A program made the position numbers and the translations under genes. The notes below the pieces were generated by a model. It was given only the letters and a program-made list of their open reading frames with translations, did not search any database and was not told where the DNA came from. From WHSW01 sp963759295 (GTDB lineage Bacteria > Actinomycetota > Thermoleophilia > Solirubrobacterales > 70-9): DNA of 64,000 bases. The first letter of the stretch is position 1. Every line of letters starts with the position of its first letter. Where the stretch lies: contig CAVWYT010000005.1 of NCBI GenBank assembly GCA_963759295.1, positions 66,877-130,876 on the forward strand. Direction: 5' to 3'. This document shows positions 41,881-50,230 of this stretch, piece after piece.

Positions 41881-43089
41881 ATGAGGATCCTGATCCTGGG
41901 TGGTGATGGGTACCTGGGCTGGCCCACCGCGATGCGGTTCTCCGACGCGGGGCACGAGGTATCGATCGTCGACAACTTCTCCCGGCGCCGCTGGCACACG
42001 ACGCATTCGACCGATTCGCTGACCCCGATCGCATCGTTGTCGGATCGGATCGAGGCGTGGCGGGAGCGGTCGGGTAACGAGATCCGCCCGTTCGTCGGCT
42101 CGATCGAGGATTTCGGATTCCTCGACGCGGTGATCGCCGAGACGCTCCCGGAGGCGATCGTCCATTACGGCGAGCAGCCCTCGGCGCCCTACTCGATGAA
42201 GTCGCGCGAGGCGGCGGTCGAGACGCAGTACACGAACGTGATCGGGACGCTCAACCTGCTGTTCGCGATTCGGGATCGCGTCCCCGACTGCCACCTGGTC
42301 AAGCTCGGGACGATGGGGGAGTACGGGACGCCCGACATCGACATCGAGGAGGGGTTCATCGAGATCGAGCACAAGGGCCGCACCGACACGCTTCCGTTCC
42401 CGAAGCTGCCGGGCTCGCTCTACCACCTCTCCAAGGTCCACGACTCGCACAACATCCACTTCGCCTGCCGGATCTGGGGCCTGCGCGCCACAGACCTCAA
42501 CCAGGGGGTCGTCTACGGGATCGAGACCGCGGAGTCCGCGGGGGACGAGCGGTTGATCACCCGCTTCGACTACGACGAGTACTTCGGCACCGTGCTGAAC
42601 CGGTTCTGCGTCCAGGCCGTGATCGGGCACCCGCTGACCGTCTACGGCGAGGGCGGCCAGACACGCGGCTTCCTCAACATCCGCGACACCCTGCAGTGCG
42701 TCGCGCTTGCGGTCGACAACCCCGCGGAGCTCGGCGAGTTCCGCGTCTTCAACCAGTTCACCGAGCAGTTCTCGGTCGCGGAGCTCGCCGAGCTCGTGCA
42801 GCGATCGGCGGCCGAGCTCGGTCACCAGGTCGAGGTCCGCAGCTACCCGAATCCCCGGATCGAGGCCGAGCAGCACTACTACAACGCCGCGAACACGAAG
42901 CTTCGCGACCTCGGGCTCGAGCCCCATCCCCTCGGCGAGGAGCTGGTGCGCTCGATGCTCGGGATCATCGAGCGCTACAAGGGCCGGGTGATCGAACGCG
43001 CGATCCTGCCCCGGACCCGATGGAAGCCCGGCGAGCTGGTCGCCGACCTCCGACAGCAGACGGCGAGCGCGCAGCCGCCGGGCTCGTGA
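41881..43089 (+). CDS. UDP-sulfoquinovose synthase-like SDR enzyme
   Basis: 402-residue extended short-chain dehydrogenase. The NAD loop is 'ILILGGDGYLGWPTAMRF'. SQD1/Agl3-type signatures are 'SIVDNFSRRRW', 'IVHYGEQPSAPYSMKS', 'LVKLGTMGEYGTPDIDIEEG', the catalytic Tyr-Lys in 'SLYHLSKVHDSHN', and 'GEGGQTRGFLNIRDTLQCV'. Such enzymes add sulfite to UDP-glucose to form UDP-sulfoquinovose, the head-group donor of sulfolipid or a glycan sugar. The divergent GT2 transferase may use the product. A TetR-type regulator overlaps its stop codon by 4 nt. Confidence 0.87.
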   Translation: MRILILGGDGYLGWPTAMRFSDAGHEVSIVDNFSRRRWHTTHSTDSLTPIASLSDRIEAWRERSGNEIRPFVGSIEDFGFLDAVIAETLPEAIVHYGEQPSAPYSMKSREAAVETQYTNVIGTLNLLFAIRDRVPDCHLVKLGTMGEYGTPDIDIEEGFIEIEHKGRTDTLPFPKLPGSLYHLSKVHDSHNIHFACRIWGLRATDLNQGVVYGIETAESAGDERLITRFDYDEYFGTVLNRFCVQAVIGHPLTVYGEGGQTRGFLNIRDTLQCVALAVDNPAELGEFRVFNQFTEQFSVAELAELVQRSAAELGHQVEVRSYPNPRIEAEQHYYNAANTKLRDLGLEPHPLGEELVRSMLGIIERYKGRVIERAILPRTRWKPGELVADLRQQTASAQPPGS

Positions 43090-43718
43090 GCTCCGTTCCG
43101 GCCAGCGAGACGAGCGCGGTCGAGCAGCTCGGCGACGGGGAGCGGCCCGACCGCCGGGCGCTGATCCTCGCCGCGACGGTGCGCATCCTCATCTCCGAGG
43201 GGCTCGCCGCCGTCACCCATCGCGCGATCGCTCGCGAGGCCGACGTCCCGCTCGCGGCGACCACCTATTACTTCCGCTCCAAGGACGAGCTCGTGATCGA
43301 GGCCGTCGCGATCCTGGTCGAGGATGAGGTGGCGCGCGTCGCCCAGCGCGCCGCCGAGCTCGGCGAGCGGATCAGCTCGCCGACCGACACCGCCGCCGCG
43401 TTGGCGGAGGCGCTGTTTCCCAACCGCGACGCCGCCGGCGCCCTGCTGGCGAAGTTCGAGGTCTACCTCGAGGCGGCGCGCCGCCCGGGCCTCCAGGAGA
43501 CCGCCGCCCAGTGGCGGGCGGCGTTCGCCGGCCTGGCGGAGTCGGCCCTCGCCCTCGCCGGTAGCGAGGACCCGGCGCGCCTCGCCCCGCTGCTGGTCGC
43601 CGGGATCGACGGGCTGCTCATCCACGAGCTCTCCGACGGCTTCGCCGGCGAGGGCGATGTCGAACGGCTGCGGGACCGGCTCGAGCAGCTGTTCGCCCTC
43701 ATGCTCACCGCCGGCTGA
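43086..43718 (+). CDS. TetR/AcrR-family regulator
   Basis: 210 residues, starting with GTG in the stop of the SQD1-like gene (GTGA). The HTH is standard: 'ALILAATVRILISEGLAAVT', 'HRAIAREADVPLAATTYYFR', 'SKDELVIEAVAILVEDEV'. The ligand domain is Ala/Glu/Leu-rich. It could control the SQD1-like gene it is coupled to. A 15-bp palindrome directly downstream, in the ilvB promoter, or the AT-rich palindrome at 39011 are alternative targets. Confidence 0.88.
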   Translation: MSSVPASETSAVEQLGDGERPDRRALILAATVRILISEGLAAVTHRAIAREADVPLAATTYYFRSKDELVIEAVAILVEDEVARVAQRAAELGERISSPTDTAAALAEALFPNRDAAGALLAKFEVYLEAARRPGLQETAAQWRAAFAGLAESALALAGSEDPARLAPLLVAGIDGLLIHELSDGFAGEGDVERLRDRLEQLFALMLTAG

Positions 43719-43780
43719 CGCGGCGCTCCTCGTCGCCGGGCCCGATCGCCCGGAACCGCGCTTGCGAGCGGGAAAAACCG

Positions 43781-43795
43781 TTTCGGCGGCCGAAA
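43781..43795. promoter_or_regulatory. 15-bp palindrome TTTCGGCGGCCGAAA in the ilvB promoter
   Basis: A perfect 7-1-7 palindrome ends 9 nt before the TACGAT -10 of ilvB and therefore covers the -35 position, ideal for a repressor. The regulator is unknown; the TetR gene just upstream is a candidate. Confidence 0.55.
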
Positions 43796-43804
43796 TCCCG
43801 CTGC

Positions 43805-43810
43805 TACGAT
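43805..43810 (+). promoter_or_regulatory. -10 hexamer TACGAT of ilvB
   Basis: TACGAT lies 9 nt before the ilvB ATG; no Shine-Dalgarno is seen. Confidence 0.5.
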
Positions 43811-43819
43811 GGCTCGCCC

Positions 43820-45499
43820 ATGCGCGCGGCCGACGCACTATTCGAAGCGCTGAAGGCGGAGAACGTCGAGCATGTGTTCGGCATCCCCGGGGGCGCCAAC
43901 CTGCCCACCTACGACGCCCTCTACGACGCCGATCTGACCCATATCCAGGCGCGCCACGAGCAGGGCGCCGGTCATGCGGCCGAGGGCTACGCGAAGGCCT
44001 CGGGCCGCGTCGGCGTTGCCCTCGCCACCTCGGGTCCCGGCGCCACCAACATGGTCACGCCGATCGCCGACGCGATGATGGACTCGGTGCCGACGGTGTT
44101 CATCACCGGCCAGGTGCGCACCGACCTGATCGGCACCGACGGCTTTCAGGAGGCCGACGTCACCGGGATCACGATGCCGGTGGTCAAGCACTCGATGCTG
44201 GTCACCGACCCGCGCCACATCCCCGACTACATCCATGCCGCCTTCCACATCGCCGCCACCGGCCGGCCGGGCCCGGTGCTGGTCGACATCCCGCAGGACC
44301 TGTCGCGGGTCGAGATCGACTACACGCCTCGTGAGGGAACGCCGCTCCTGCCCGGCTACAAGCCGCCGACCGAGGGAAACATCAAGCAGATCCGGATCGC
44401 CGCCAAGGCGCTCGCCAACTCGCGCCGGCCGGTGATCTACGGCGGCGGCGGGATCATCAACGCGAACGCCTCGGAGGAGTTCCGCGAGTTCTGCACCTCC
44501 GACAGGCTGCCGGTGACGCTGACCGTGATGGGCCTGGGCGCGTTCCCATCGCCGCACGAGCAGTGGCTGGGGATGCTCGGCATGCACGGCACCCGGACCG
44601 CGAATTACGCGATGGACGAGGCCGACCTGATCATCGCCGTCGGCGCCCGCTTCGACGACCGGATCACCGGCAAGCTCTCGGAGTTCGCGCCGCGGGCGAA
44701 GTTCGTGCACATCGACGTCGACCCGGCCGAGATCTCGAAGAACGTGCCCGCCCACATCCCGATCGTCGGCGACGCCAAGGACGTGTTGGAGAAGCTCAAT
44801 CGCGAGTACCGGGCGCTGCATCCCGACGCTTCGCGGCTCGACGACTGGTGGCGGCAGCTTCGCGAGTGGCAGACGACCTGGCCGCTGCGCTATGAGGACT
44901 CGCCCGACTCCGAGATCAAGCCGCAGTTCATGGTCGAGGCGATGTACGAGGCAACCGGGGGCGACGCGATCATCACCTCCGACGTCGGCCAGCATCAGAT
45001 GTGGGCGGCGCAGTACTACCACTTCTCCAGGCCGCGCCGATGGCTCAACTCGGGCGGCCTCGGAACGATGGGATTCGGGCTTCCGGCCGCAATCGGCGCC
45101 AAGGTCGCCTGCCCCGACGACACGGTCGTCTGTCTGGCCGGCGACGGCAGCCTGGTGATGAACGTGCAGGAGTTCGCGACCGCCGCCCACCACGAGGTGC
45201 CGGTGAAGGTGTTCCTGATGAACAACGGCCACTTCGGCATGGTCCGCCAGTGGCAGGAGCTGTTCTGGGAGGAGCGCTACCAGTCGGTAGAGATGGGGCC
45301 GAGCCCCGAGTGGCCGAAGCTCGCCGAGGCCTTCGGATGGACCGGGATGCAGTGCACCGAGAAGTCGGAGCTGCGCGACGCGATGCACACCGCGCTGGAT
45401 ACCGACGGGCCGGTGCTACTCGACGTGCACGTGACCAAGAACGAGAATTGCTATCCGATGATCCCCGCCGGCCACGCCGCCCGGGACATGGTCGGGTGA
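43820..45499 (+). CDS. ilvB: Acetolactate synthase large subunit
   Basis: ThDP enzyme of Val/Leu/Ile synthesis, 559 residues. The catalytic Glu is E47 in 'HIQARHEQGAGHAAEGYA'. Then 'GVALATSGPGATNMVTPIAD', the FAD-binding region 'PVIYGGGGIINANASEEF', and the ThDP-Mg motif 'VVCLAGDGSLVMNVQEFATA' with 'VFLMNNGHFGMVRQWQE'. The N-terminus is direct, without a transit segment. The regulatory subunit gene ilvN follows after 9 nt. Confidence 0.96.
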   Translation: MRAADALFEALKAENVEHVFGIPGGANLPTYDALYDADLTHIQARHEQGAGHAAEGYAKASGRVGVALATSGPGATNMVTPIADAMMDSVPTVFITGQVRTDLIGTDGFQEADVTGITMPVVKHSMLVTDPRHIPDYIHAAFHIAATGRPGPVLVDIPQDLSRVEIDYTPREGTPLLPGYKPPTEGNIKQIRIAAKALANSRRPVIYGGGGIINANASEEFREFCTSDRLPVTLTVMGLGAFPSPHEQWLGMLGMHGTRTANYAMDEADLIIAVGARFDDRITGKLSEFAPRAKFVHIDVDPAEISKNVPAHIPIVGDAKDVLEKLNREYRALHPDASRLDDWWRQLREWQTTWPLRYEDSPDSEIKPQFMVEAMYEATGGDAIITSDVGQHQMWAAQYYHFSRPRRWLNSGGLGTMGFGLPAAIGAKVACPDDTVVCLAGDGSLVMNVQEFATAAHHEVPVKVFLMNNGHFGMVRQWQELFWEERYQSVEMGPSPEWPKLAEAFGWTGMQCTEKSELRDAMHTALDTDGPVLLDVHVTKNENCYPMIPAGHAARDMVG

Positions 45500-45508
45500 G
45501 CCGGGGCG

Positions 45509-46063
45509 ATGGGCGAACCGGGAACACGTGACGTCGTCCGGCTCGAGGATCTCGAGGCGAGCCGCCAGCTCACCGGCCGCAAGCACATCCTCTCGCTGCT
45601 GGTCGAGAACCGGCCCGGCGTCCTGGCCCGGATCGCAGGGCTGTTCAGCCGCCGCGGCTTCAACATCGACACGCTCGCGGTCGGGCCGACGGAGGACCCC
45701 GACGTGTCCCGGATCACGCTCACCCTCGACGGGGCGGTGCACCCGATCGACCAGGTGACCAAGCAGCTGCACAAGCTCGTCAACGTGATCAAGATCCGCG
45801 ACATGGAGCCGAACGGCACGGTGGCGCGCGAGATGGCGCTGTTCAGGGTCAGCGCCGCGGTCGAGAACCGCGCCGAGATCCTCCAGTTCGCCGAGATCTA
45901 CGAGGCCAAGGTGGTCGACGTCTCCCGGCGCTCGCTGACGATCGAGGTCACGGGCTCCCAGGGCAAGGTCGACTCCTTCGAGCGCATGATCCGCCCCCAC
46001 GGGCTGATCGAGATGGCCCGCACCGGCGAGGTCGCGATCACCAAGTCGCGGCCCGAGCACTAG
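45509..46063 (+). CDS. ilvN: Acetolactate synthase small (regulatory) subunit
   Basis: 184 residues. The N-terminal ACT domain ('HILSLLVENRPGVLARIAGL', 'FSRRGFNIDTLAVGPTED') binds valine. The C-terminal part ('REMALFRVSAAVENRAEILQ', 'FAEIYEAKVVDVS') completes the typical IlvN. The first 25 residues are extra and acidic. It overlaps the convergent crotonase gene by 4 nt. Confidence 0.95.
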   Translation: MGEPGTRDVVRLEDLEASRQLTGRKHILSLLVENRPGVLARIAGLFSRRGFNIDTLAVGPTEDPDVSRITLTLDGAVHPIDQVTKQLHKLVNVIKIRDMEPNGTVAREMALFRVSAAVENRAEILQFAEIYEAKVVDVSRRSLTIEVTGSQGKVDSFERMIRPHGLIEMARTGEVAITKSRPEH

Positions 46064-46965
46064 AGCCCGTAGTCGCCGAACGGCTCGTCGCGCTCGCGAA
46101 CCGCCTCGCGAAACCCGTCCGCGGCGGCGCGGCGGGCGAACTCGAAGCCCTCGGGCGTGTGGCGGGCGACCCCGTCGAAGAAGGTGCCTAGCATTTGCGT
46201 GGCCTGCAGGCCCTGCGAATAGAGCGCCTGGTTGACGAGCAGCTTGTGCATGACGAGCTGGTTGACGGGGAGCCGCGCGACGCGTTCGAGCAGCGACTCG
46301 AAGCGCCGGTCGAGCTCGGCGGCGGGCGCGGCCTCGCTCGCGAGGCCCCACTCGACCGCGGTGGCGCCGTCGATCGAGTCGCCGGTGAGCAGCAGGCGCT
46401 TGGCCCGCGCGGGGCCGATCCGGTACGCCCAGAGCGCCGTCGTCGGCACGCCCCATACCCGGGCCGGCGGGTAGCCGATCTTGGCCCGGTCCTCGACCAC
46501 GAGCAGATCCGAGCACAGCGCCATGTCGGTGCCCCCGGCGACGCAATAGCCGTGGACCTTGCAGACGACCGGCTTCTCGGAGTGAAAGAGGCTCATGAAC
46601 CCGCGCACATTGCGGCTCATCATCTGGTAGTCGACGACCGGGTCCCAAGTCGCGTCCGGGTCATGGTTGGCGGCCACGGTGACCGGGTCGATCGGGGAGG
46701 CGGACGAGGCGGCGCCGGGCGGCTGCTCGGCGGCGCCGAACGCCTCGGCCGAGACGAGGTCGTAGCCGCCGCAGAAGCCCGTGCCGTTGCCGGCGAGGGC
46801 GATCACGTGCACCTCGGGGTCCAGGTTGGCGCGCTCGACGCAGGCGCTGAGCTCGCGCGGCATCTCGAGCGTGATCCCGTTGCCGCGCTCGGGGCGGTCG
46901 AGAGTGATCCGAGCCACTCGGCCCCGGCGCTCGTAGGTCATGGTTTCGAGCCCTGCTCCAGACAT
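46060..46965 (-). CDS. Crotonase/enoyl-CoA hydratase-family protein
   Basis: 301 residues. The crotonase fold is clear: 'GRVARITLDRPERGNGITLE', the first oxyanion stretch 'HVIALAGNGTGFCGGYDLVS', and 'PVVCKVHGYCVAGGTDMALC' for the second. The two Glu residues of classical hydratases are not at their usual places ('GGTDMALCSD' and 'VWGVPTTALWAY'), so it may not be a hydratase. It carries an insertion around 80-110. AATACT 8 nt before the ATG suggests a leaderless mRNA. Adjacent to the men cluster, but MenB is elsewhere (52218). Confidence 0.87.
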   Translation of the reverse strand: MSGAGLETMTYERRGRVARITLDRPERGNGITLEMPRELSACVERANLDPEVHVIALAGNGTGFCGGYDLVSAEAFGAAEQPPGAASSASPIDPVTVAANHDPDATWDPVVDYQMMSRNVRGFMSLFHSEKPVVCKVHGYCVAGGTDMALCSDLLVVEDRAKIGYPPARVWGVPTTALWAYRIGPARAKRLLLTGDSIDGATAVEWGLASEAAPAAELDRRFESLLERVARLPVNQLVMHKLLVNQALYSQGLQATQMLGTFFDGVARHTPEGFEFARRAAADGFREAVRERDEPFGDYGL

Positions 46966-46973
46966 CGCGCGGA

Positions 46974-46979
46974 AGTATT
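46974..46979 (-). promoter_or_regulatory. -10 hexamer AATACT of the crotonase gene
   Basis: AATACT on the minus strand lies 8 nt before the ATG at 46965. Confidence 0.35.
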
Positions 46980-47028
46980 GCGCGGCAGATCGCAGTCGCC
47001 GCGCTCGGTGGAGGCGCGCGGCCCCGGC

Positions 47029-47034
47029 TAGGCT
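47029..47034 (+). promoter_or_regulatory. -10 hexamer TAGGCT of menF
   Basis: TAGGCT lies 9 nt before the menF ATG. Confidence 0.45.
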
Positions 47035-47043
47035 GAGTTACGG

Positions 47044-48432
47044 ATGATCGGCGCCGACGACCTGCTCGAGGAGCTCGAACCGCTGATCGCGAGGGCGGTC
47101 GGTTCGCGGCGGATCGTCACCGTCACCCGCCCGGTGGCGATCCCCGACCCGTGCGCAACCGTGTTCACCTCGCGGATGGCCGCCGATCGCTGGTTCTGCT
47201 GGGAGCAGCCGAACCGCGACCGCTTCGCGCTCGCGACGCTCGGGTCGGCCCACGAAGTGGTCTCCCGCGGGCCCACGCGGTTCACCGACGTGGCCCGGGC
47301 GACCGCCGAGATCGCCCGGGGCGCGGTCTCGGTAGGGCTCGAGGATTCGCCGGCCGGCGCCGGGCCGATCTGGACCGGAGGCTTCGCCTTCGCCGCCGAT
47401 GGCGGCGGGTCGCCGCAGTGGTCGTCGTTCGCCCCGGCACTTCTCGTGTTGCCGGAGGTCTCGCTTCTGCGAACCGGCGACCGGACTCTGCTGACGCTGA
47501 TCGCGATCGCCGGCGACGCGCCGCCCGACCGCATCCTTGAGCGCCTCGAACGCCGAGTCGCCTCGCTGGGGGCCGAACCACTGCCGATGCTCGACCCGCA
47601 TCCGAGCGGTCCGGCGACGATCTCGAGCAGCTCGCCCCCGGGTCGTTACGAGGAGGCGGTTGCCGCCGCGGTGCGTCGCATCCACGAGGCAGAGCTGGAG
47701 AAGGTCGTGCTCGCGCGAGAGGTGAGAGTCGAGGCTCGGGCCGCCCATGACGCCGCCGCCGTGTTCGGCGCGCTGCGGGATCTCTTCCCCTCCTGCTTCT
47801 GTTTCTGCGCCGGCACCGCGGAGGGGTCCTTCCTCGGCGCGAGCCCGGAGCTCCTTGTGCGTCGGCGCGGTGCCGGCGTGGCGACGGTCGCGCTCGCGGG
47901 GTCAACCAGGCGTAGTGCCGACCCGGCCGTCGACGACCACCTCGGCGAGCAGCTTCTGCGCAGCGCCAAGAACCGGCGCGAGCACGAGATCGTCGCCAGG
48001 CGGATCGAACGCGCGCTTGCCGGGCGCTCGATTTGGGTCGAGGCCGAGGCGGAGCCGGCGCTGGTCAAGGTGGCGAACATCCAGCATCTCGGCACGCCCG
48101 TGCACGCCCAGCTCGCCGATCCGCTCTCCGCGGTCGAGCTCGCCGGGCTTCTGCATCCGACCCCCGCCGTCGGCGGCGAGCCGCGCGATCGCGCAACGGC
48201 GGCGATCGCCGAGCTCGAGCAGCTCGACCGAGGCTGGTACGCGGGCCCGGTCGGCTGGATGGACGCCACCGAGGACGGCGACTTCTGCGTCGCGCTTCGC
48301 TCGGCGCTGCTTCGCGATCGCACCGCACACCTGTTCGCCGGTGCCGGGATCGTCGCCGACTCCGAGCCCGACGCCGAGCTCGCCGAGACCGAGCTCAAGC
48401 TCGACGCGCTGCTGCCGCTGCTCTCGGCTTGA
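47044..48432 (+). CDS. menF: Isochorismate synthase
   Basis: First committed step of menaquinone synthesis, 462 residues. The chorismate-binding domain occupies the C-terminal half: 'LEKVVLAREVRVEA', 'FCFCAGTAEGSFLGASPELL', 'ATVALAGSTRRSADP', 'KNRREHEIVARRIERAL', 'HLGTPVHAQLADP', 'LHPTPAVGGEPRDRA', 'GWYAGPVGWMDATEDGDF' and 'HLFAGAGIVADSEPDAE'. The Lys in 'LEKVV' is the expected general base. It is convergent with menD, 21 nt apart. Confidence 0.94.
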   Translation: MIGADDLLEELEPLIARAVGSRRIVTVTRPVAIPDPCATVFTSRMAADRWFCWEQPNRDRFALATLGSAHEVVSRGPTRFTDVARATAEIARGAVSVGLEDSPAGAGPIWTGGFAFAADGGGSPQWSSFAPALLVLPEVSLLRTGDRTLLTLIAIAGDAPPDRILERLERRVASLGAEPLPMLDPHPSGPATISSSSPPGRYEEAVAAAVRRIHEAELEKVVLAREVRVEARAAHDAAAVFGALRDLFPSCFCFCAGTAEGSFLGASPELLVRRRGAGVATVALAGSTRRSADPAVDDHLGEQLLRSAKNRREHEIVARRIERALAGRSIWVEAEAEPALVKVANIQHLGTPVHAQLADPLSAVELAGLLHPTPAVGGEPRDRATAAIAELEQLDRGWYAGPVGWMDATEDGDFCVALRSALLRDRTAHLFAGAGIVADSEPDAELAETELKLDALLPLLSA

Positions 48433-48453
48433 AGCGCGGGGCGCATGGTGGCC

Positions 48454-50217
48454 TCAGCGCGCCCCGACCGCGCGCGTCACCGCGCCGCGGGCAGCGTCGG
48501 TGAGCTCCCGGTGCAGGGCGACGTTCTCGGCCCGGTCGACCCGAACCTCGATCAGCCCGCTGCCGCCGGCGAGCGCCTCGGGCAGCTCGGCGAGGGTCTC
48601 GAGGCGCCGGTGGCGGAGGCCGAACAGCGCGGCCGCGCCCGCCACGTCGACACCGCGTGGAGTCCCGAGCAGCGCCTCGAACTCGCCGACTTCGAGCTGG
48701 TCGGCCTGCGGCAAGAAGTCGAAGATCGCTCCGCCGTCGTTGTTGATCACCACGATCCGCACTGGCGTGCGCACGTCTGCGAGCGCCGAGAGCCCGCCGA
48801 GGTCGTGCAGGAGCCCGAGGTCGCCGGTGACGATCACCGTCGGTCGGCCGCTCGCGTGCGCGGCGCCGATCCCCGATGAGATCAGCCCGTCGATCCCGTT
48901 GGCGCCGCGGTTGGCGAGGAAGAGCACGTCCGCATCGCCGCCGTCCAGGAAGGCCTCCTGGTCGCGGATCGGCATGCTCGACGCCGTGTAGACGAGCTCG
49001 CCGCCGACGTAGGCGGCGCCGAGCGCCGCGTGCAGGCCCGGCTCGCTGAGACCATCGACCCGCTCGAGCCGATCGCGGATCGCGGTGGCGGCGGCCCGTG
49101 CGGCGCCGAGCCAGTCGCGCGCCCAGGCCTCCTCGGCGGCCGCGGGGTCGATCTGGCCCGCCAGCGCCGTCGCGAGCGGCGCCGGGTGGGCTCTGACGAT
49201 CGCTCCCGCGAGCCGCGTCGGCTCGTTCCAGCCGCCGAGCGGGTCGATCGCGAGCTGTGCCGCCCCGGTGAGGCTCGTGAGCCATTGGCGCATCGGCTTG
49301 CAGGTCGGCATCTCCCCGAAGCGCAGGACGAGCTCGGGCTCGAGCGCAGCCGGCCGCTCGCGCGCGATCGCCTCGTAGGCGCCGATCACGAGCGAGCGAT
49401 CGTGGGGGCCGAGGCGAAGCTGGGATGTGGGCTCGGCGAGGATCGGATAGCCGGTGGCCCGCGCGAGGGCGGCGATCGCCGGCGACGCCGCGGGGTCCGG
49501 CGTCCGCCCGGCGACGATCAGGCCGCGCGGCGAGGCGGCGAGGCGCTCCGCCAGGGCGTCGACCAGGGGCGGGGCGGGAGGCGGAGGCGCCGGCGGGACG
49601 GTCGTCAGCGGACGGTCCTCGCGCCCGGCGAGCGCGAGCGGCGAGCTCGCGGTGACGTCGCCGGGGCGCGGGTCGGGACCGAGGGGGTCGCGCCACGAGA
49701 CGTTGAGGTGGACCGGCCCCGGTCGCGGGTCTCCGAGGGCCGTCCAGAAGCTCCGGCAGGCGATCGAGCGGAAGTGGAGCAAGCCGGCGTCGTCGGCGTC
49801 CTGGATGCCGAGCTCGCAGAACCACCGCACGGCGGAGCCGTAGAGCTTCAGCTGGTCGATCGTCTGCCCGGCACCGATCCCGCGCAGCTCGGGAGGGCGG
49901 TCGGCGGTGAGCACGAGCAGCGGCACCGCGGACTCATCGGCCTCGCAGACGGCGGGATGAAGGTTGGCGGCGGCCGTCCCCGAGGTGCAGAGCACCGCAA
50001 CCGGCGTCCGCGTCGCCTGCGCGGCGCCGAGGGCGAAGAAGCCGGCGGAGCGCTCGTCGACGATCACGCTCACCTCGATCCCCGGCTCTCGCCACAGCGC
50101 GAGCGCGAGCGGGGTCGAGCGCGAGCCGGGGGAGAGGACGGCGTGGCGCACGCCGCAGCGCGCCAGCTCCTCGACCATCGCCGAGGCGAGCGCCGTGTTG
50201 CGGTTGGTCGGGTCCAC
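48454..50217 (-). CDS. menD: SEPHCHC synthase (2-oxoglutarate decarboxylase type)
   Basis: ThDP enzyme adding a succinyl unit to isochorismate, 587 residues. The N-terminus has the ThDP Glu region 'VSVIVDERSAGFFALGAAQA' and 'VLCTSGTAAANLHPAVCEAD', followed by 'TADRPPELRGIGAGQTIDQL' and 'FRSIACRSFWTAL'. The C-domain has 'DVLFLANRGANGIDGLISSG' and the ThDP-Mg motif 'VIVTGDLGLLHDLGGLSAL' with 'VVINNDGGAIFDFLP'. The start is GTG 50217 with TAGCGT 7 nt upstream. It is the last gene of menB-A-C-D. Confidence 0.95.
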   Translation of the reverse strand: MDPTNRNTALASAMVEELARCGVRHAVLSPGSRSTPLALALWREPGIEVSVIVDERSAGFFALGAAQATRTPVAVLCTSGTAAANLHPAVCEADESAVPLLVLTADRPPELRGIGAGQTIDQLKLYGSAVRWFCELGIQDADDAGLLHFRSIACRSFWTALGDPRPGPVHLNVSWRDPLGPDPRPGDVTASSPLALAGREDRPLTTVPPAPPPPAPPLVDALAERLAASPRGLIVAGRTPDPAASPAIAALARATGYPILAEPTSQLRLGPHDRSLVIGAYEAIARERPAALEPELVLRFGEMPTCKPMRQWLTSLTGAAQLAIDPLGGWNEPTRLAGAIVRAHPAPLATALAGQIDPAAAEEAWARDWLGAARAAATAIRDRLERVDGLSEPGLHAALGAAYVGGELVYTASSMPIRDQEAFLDGGDADVLFLANRGANGIDGLISSGIGAAHASGRPTVIVTGDLGLLHDLGGLSALADVRTPVRIVVINNDGGAIFDFLPQADQLEVGEFEALLGTPRGVDVAGAAALFGLRHRRLETLAELPEALAGGSGLIEVRVDRAENVALHRELTDAARGAVTRAVGAR

Positions 50218-50224
50218 GGCGCGA

Positions 50225-50230
50225 ACGCTA
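50225..50230 (-). promoter_or_regulatory. -10 hexamer TAGCGT of menD, overlapping the menC stop
   Basis: On the minus strand TAGCGT lies 7 nt before the menD GTG, and its TAG is the menC stop codon, as seen for dnaE and its downstream gene. Confidence 0.4.
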
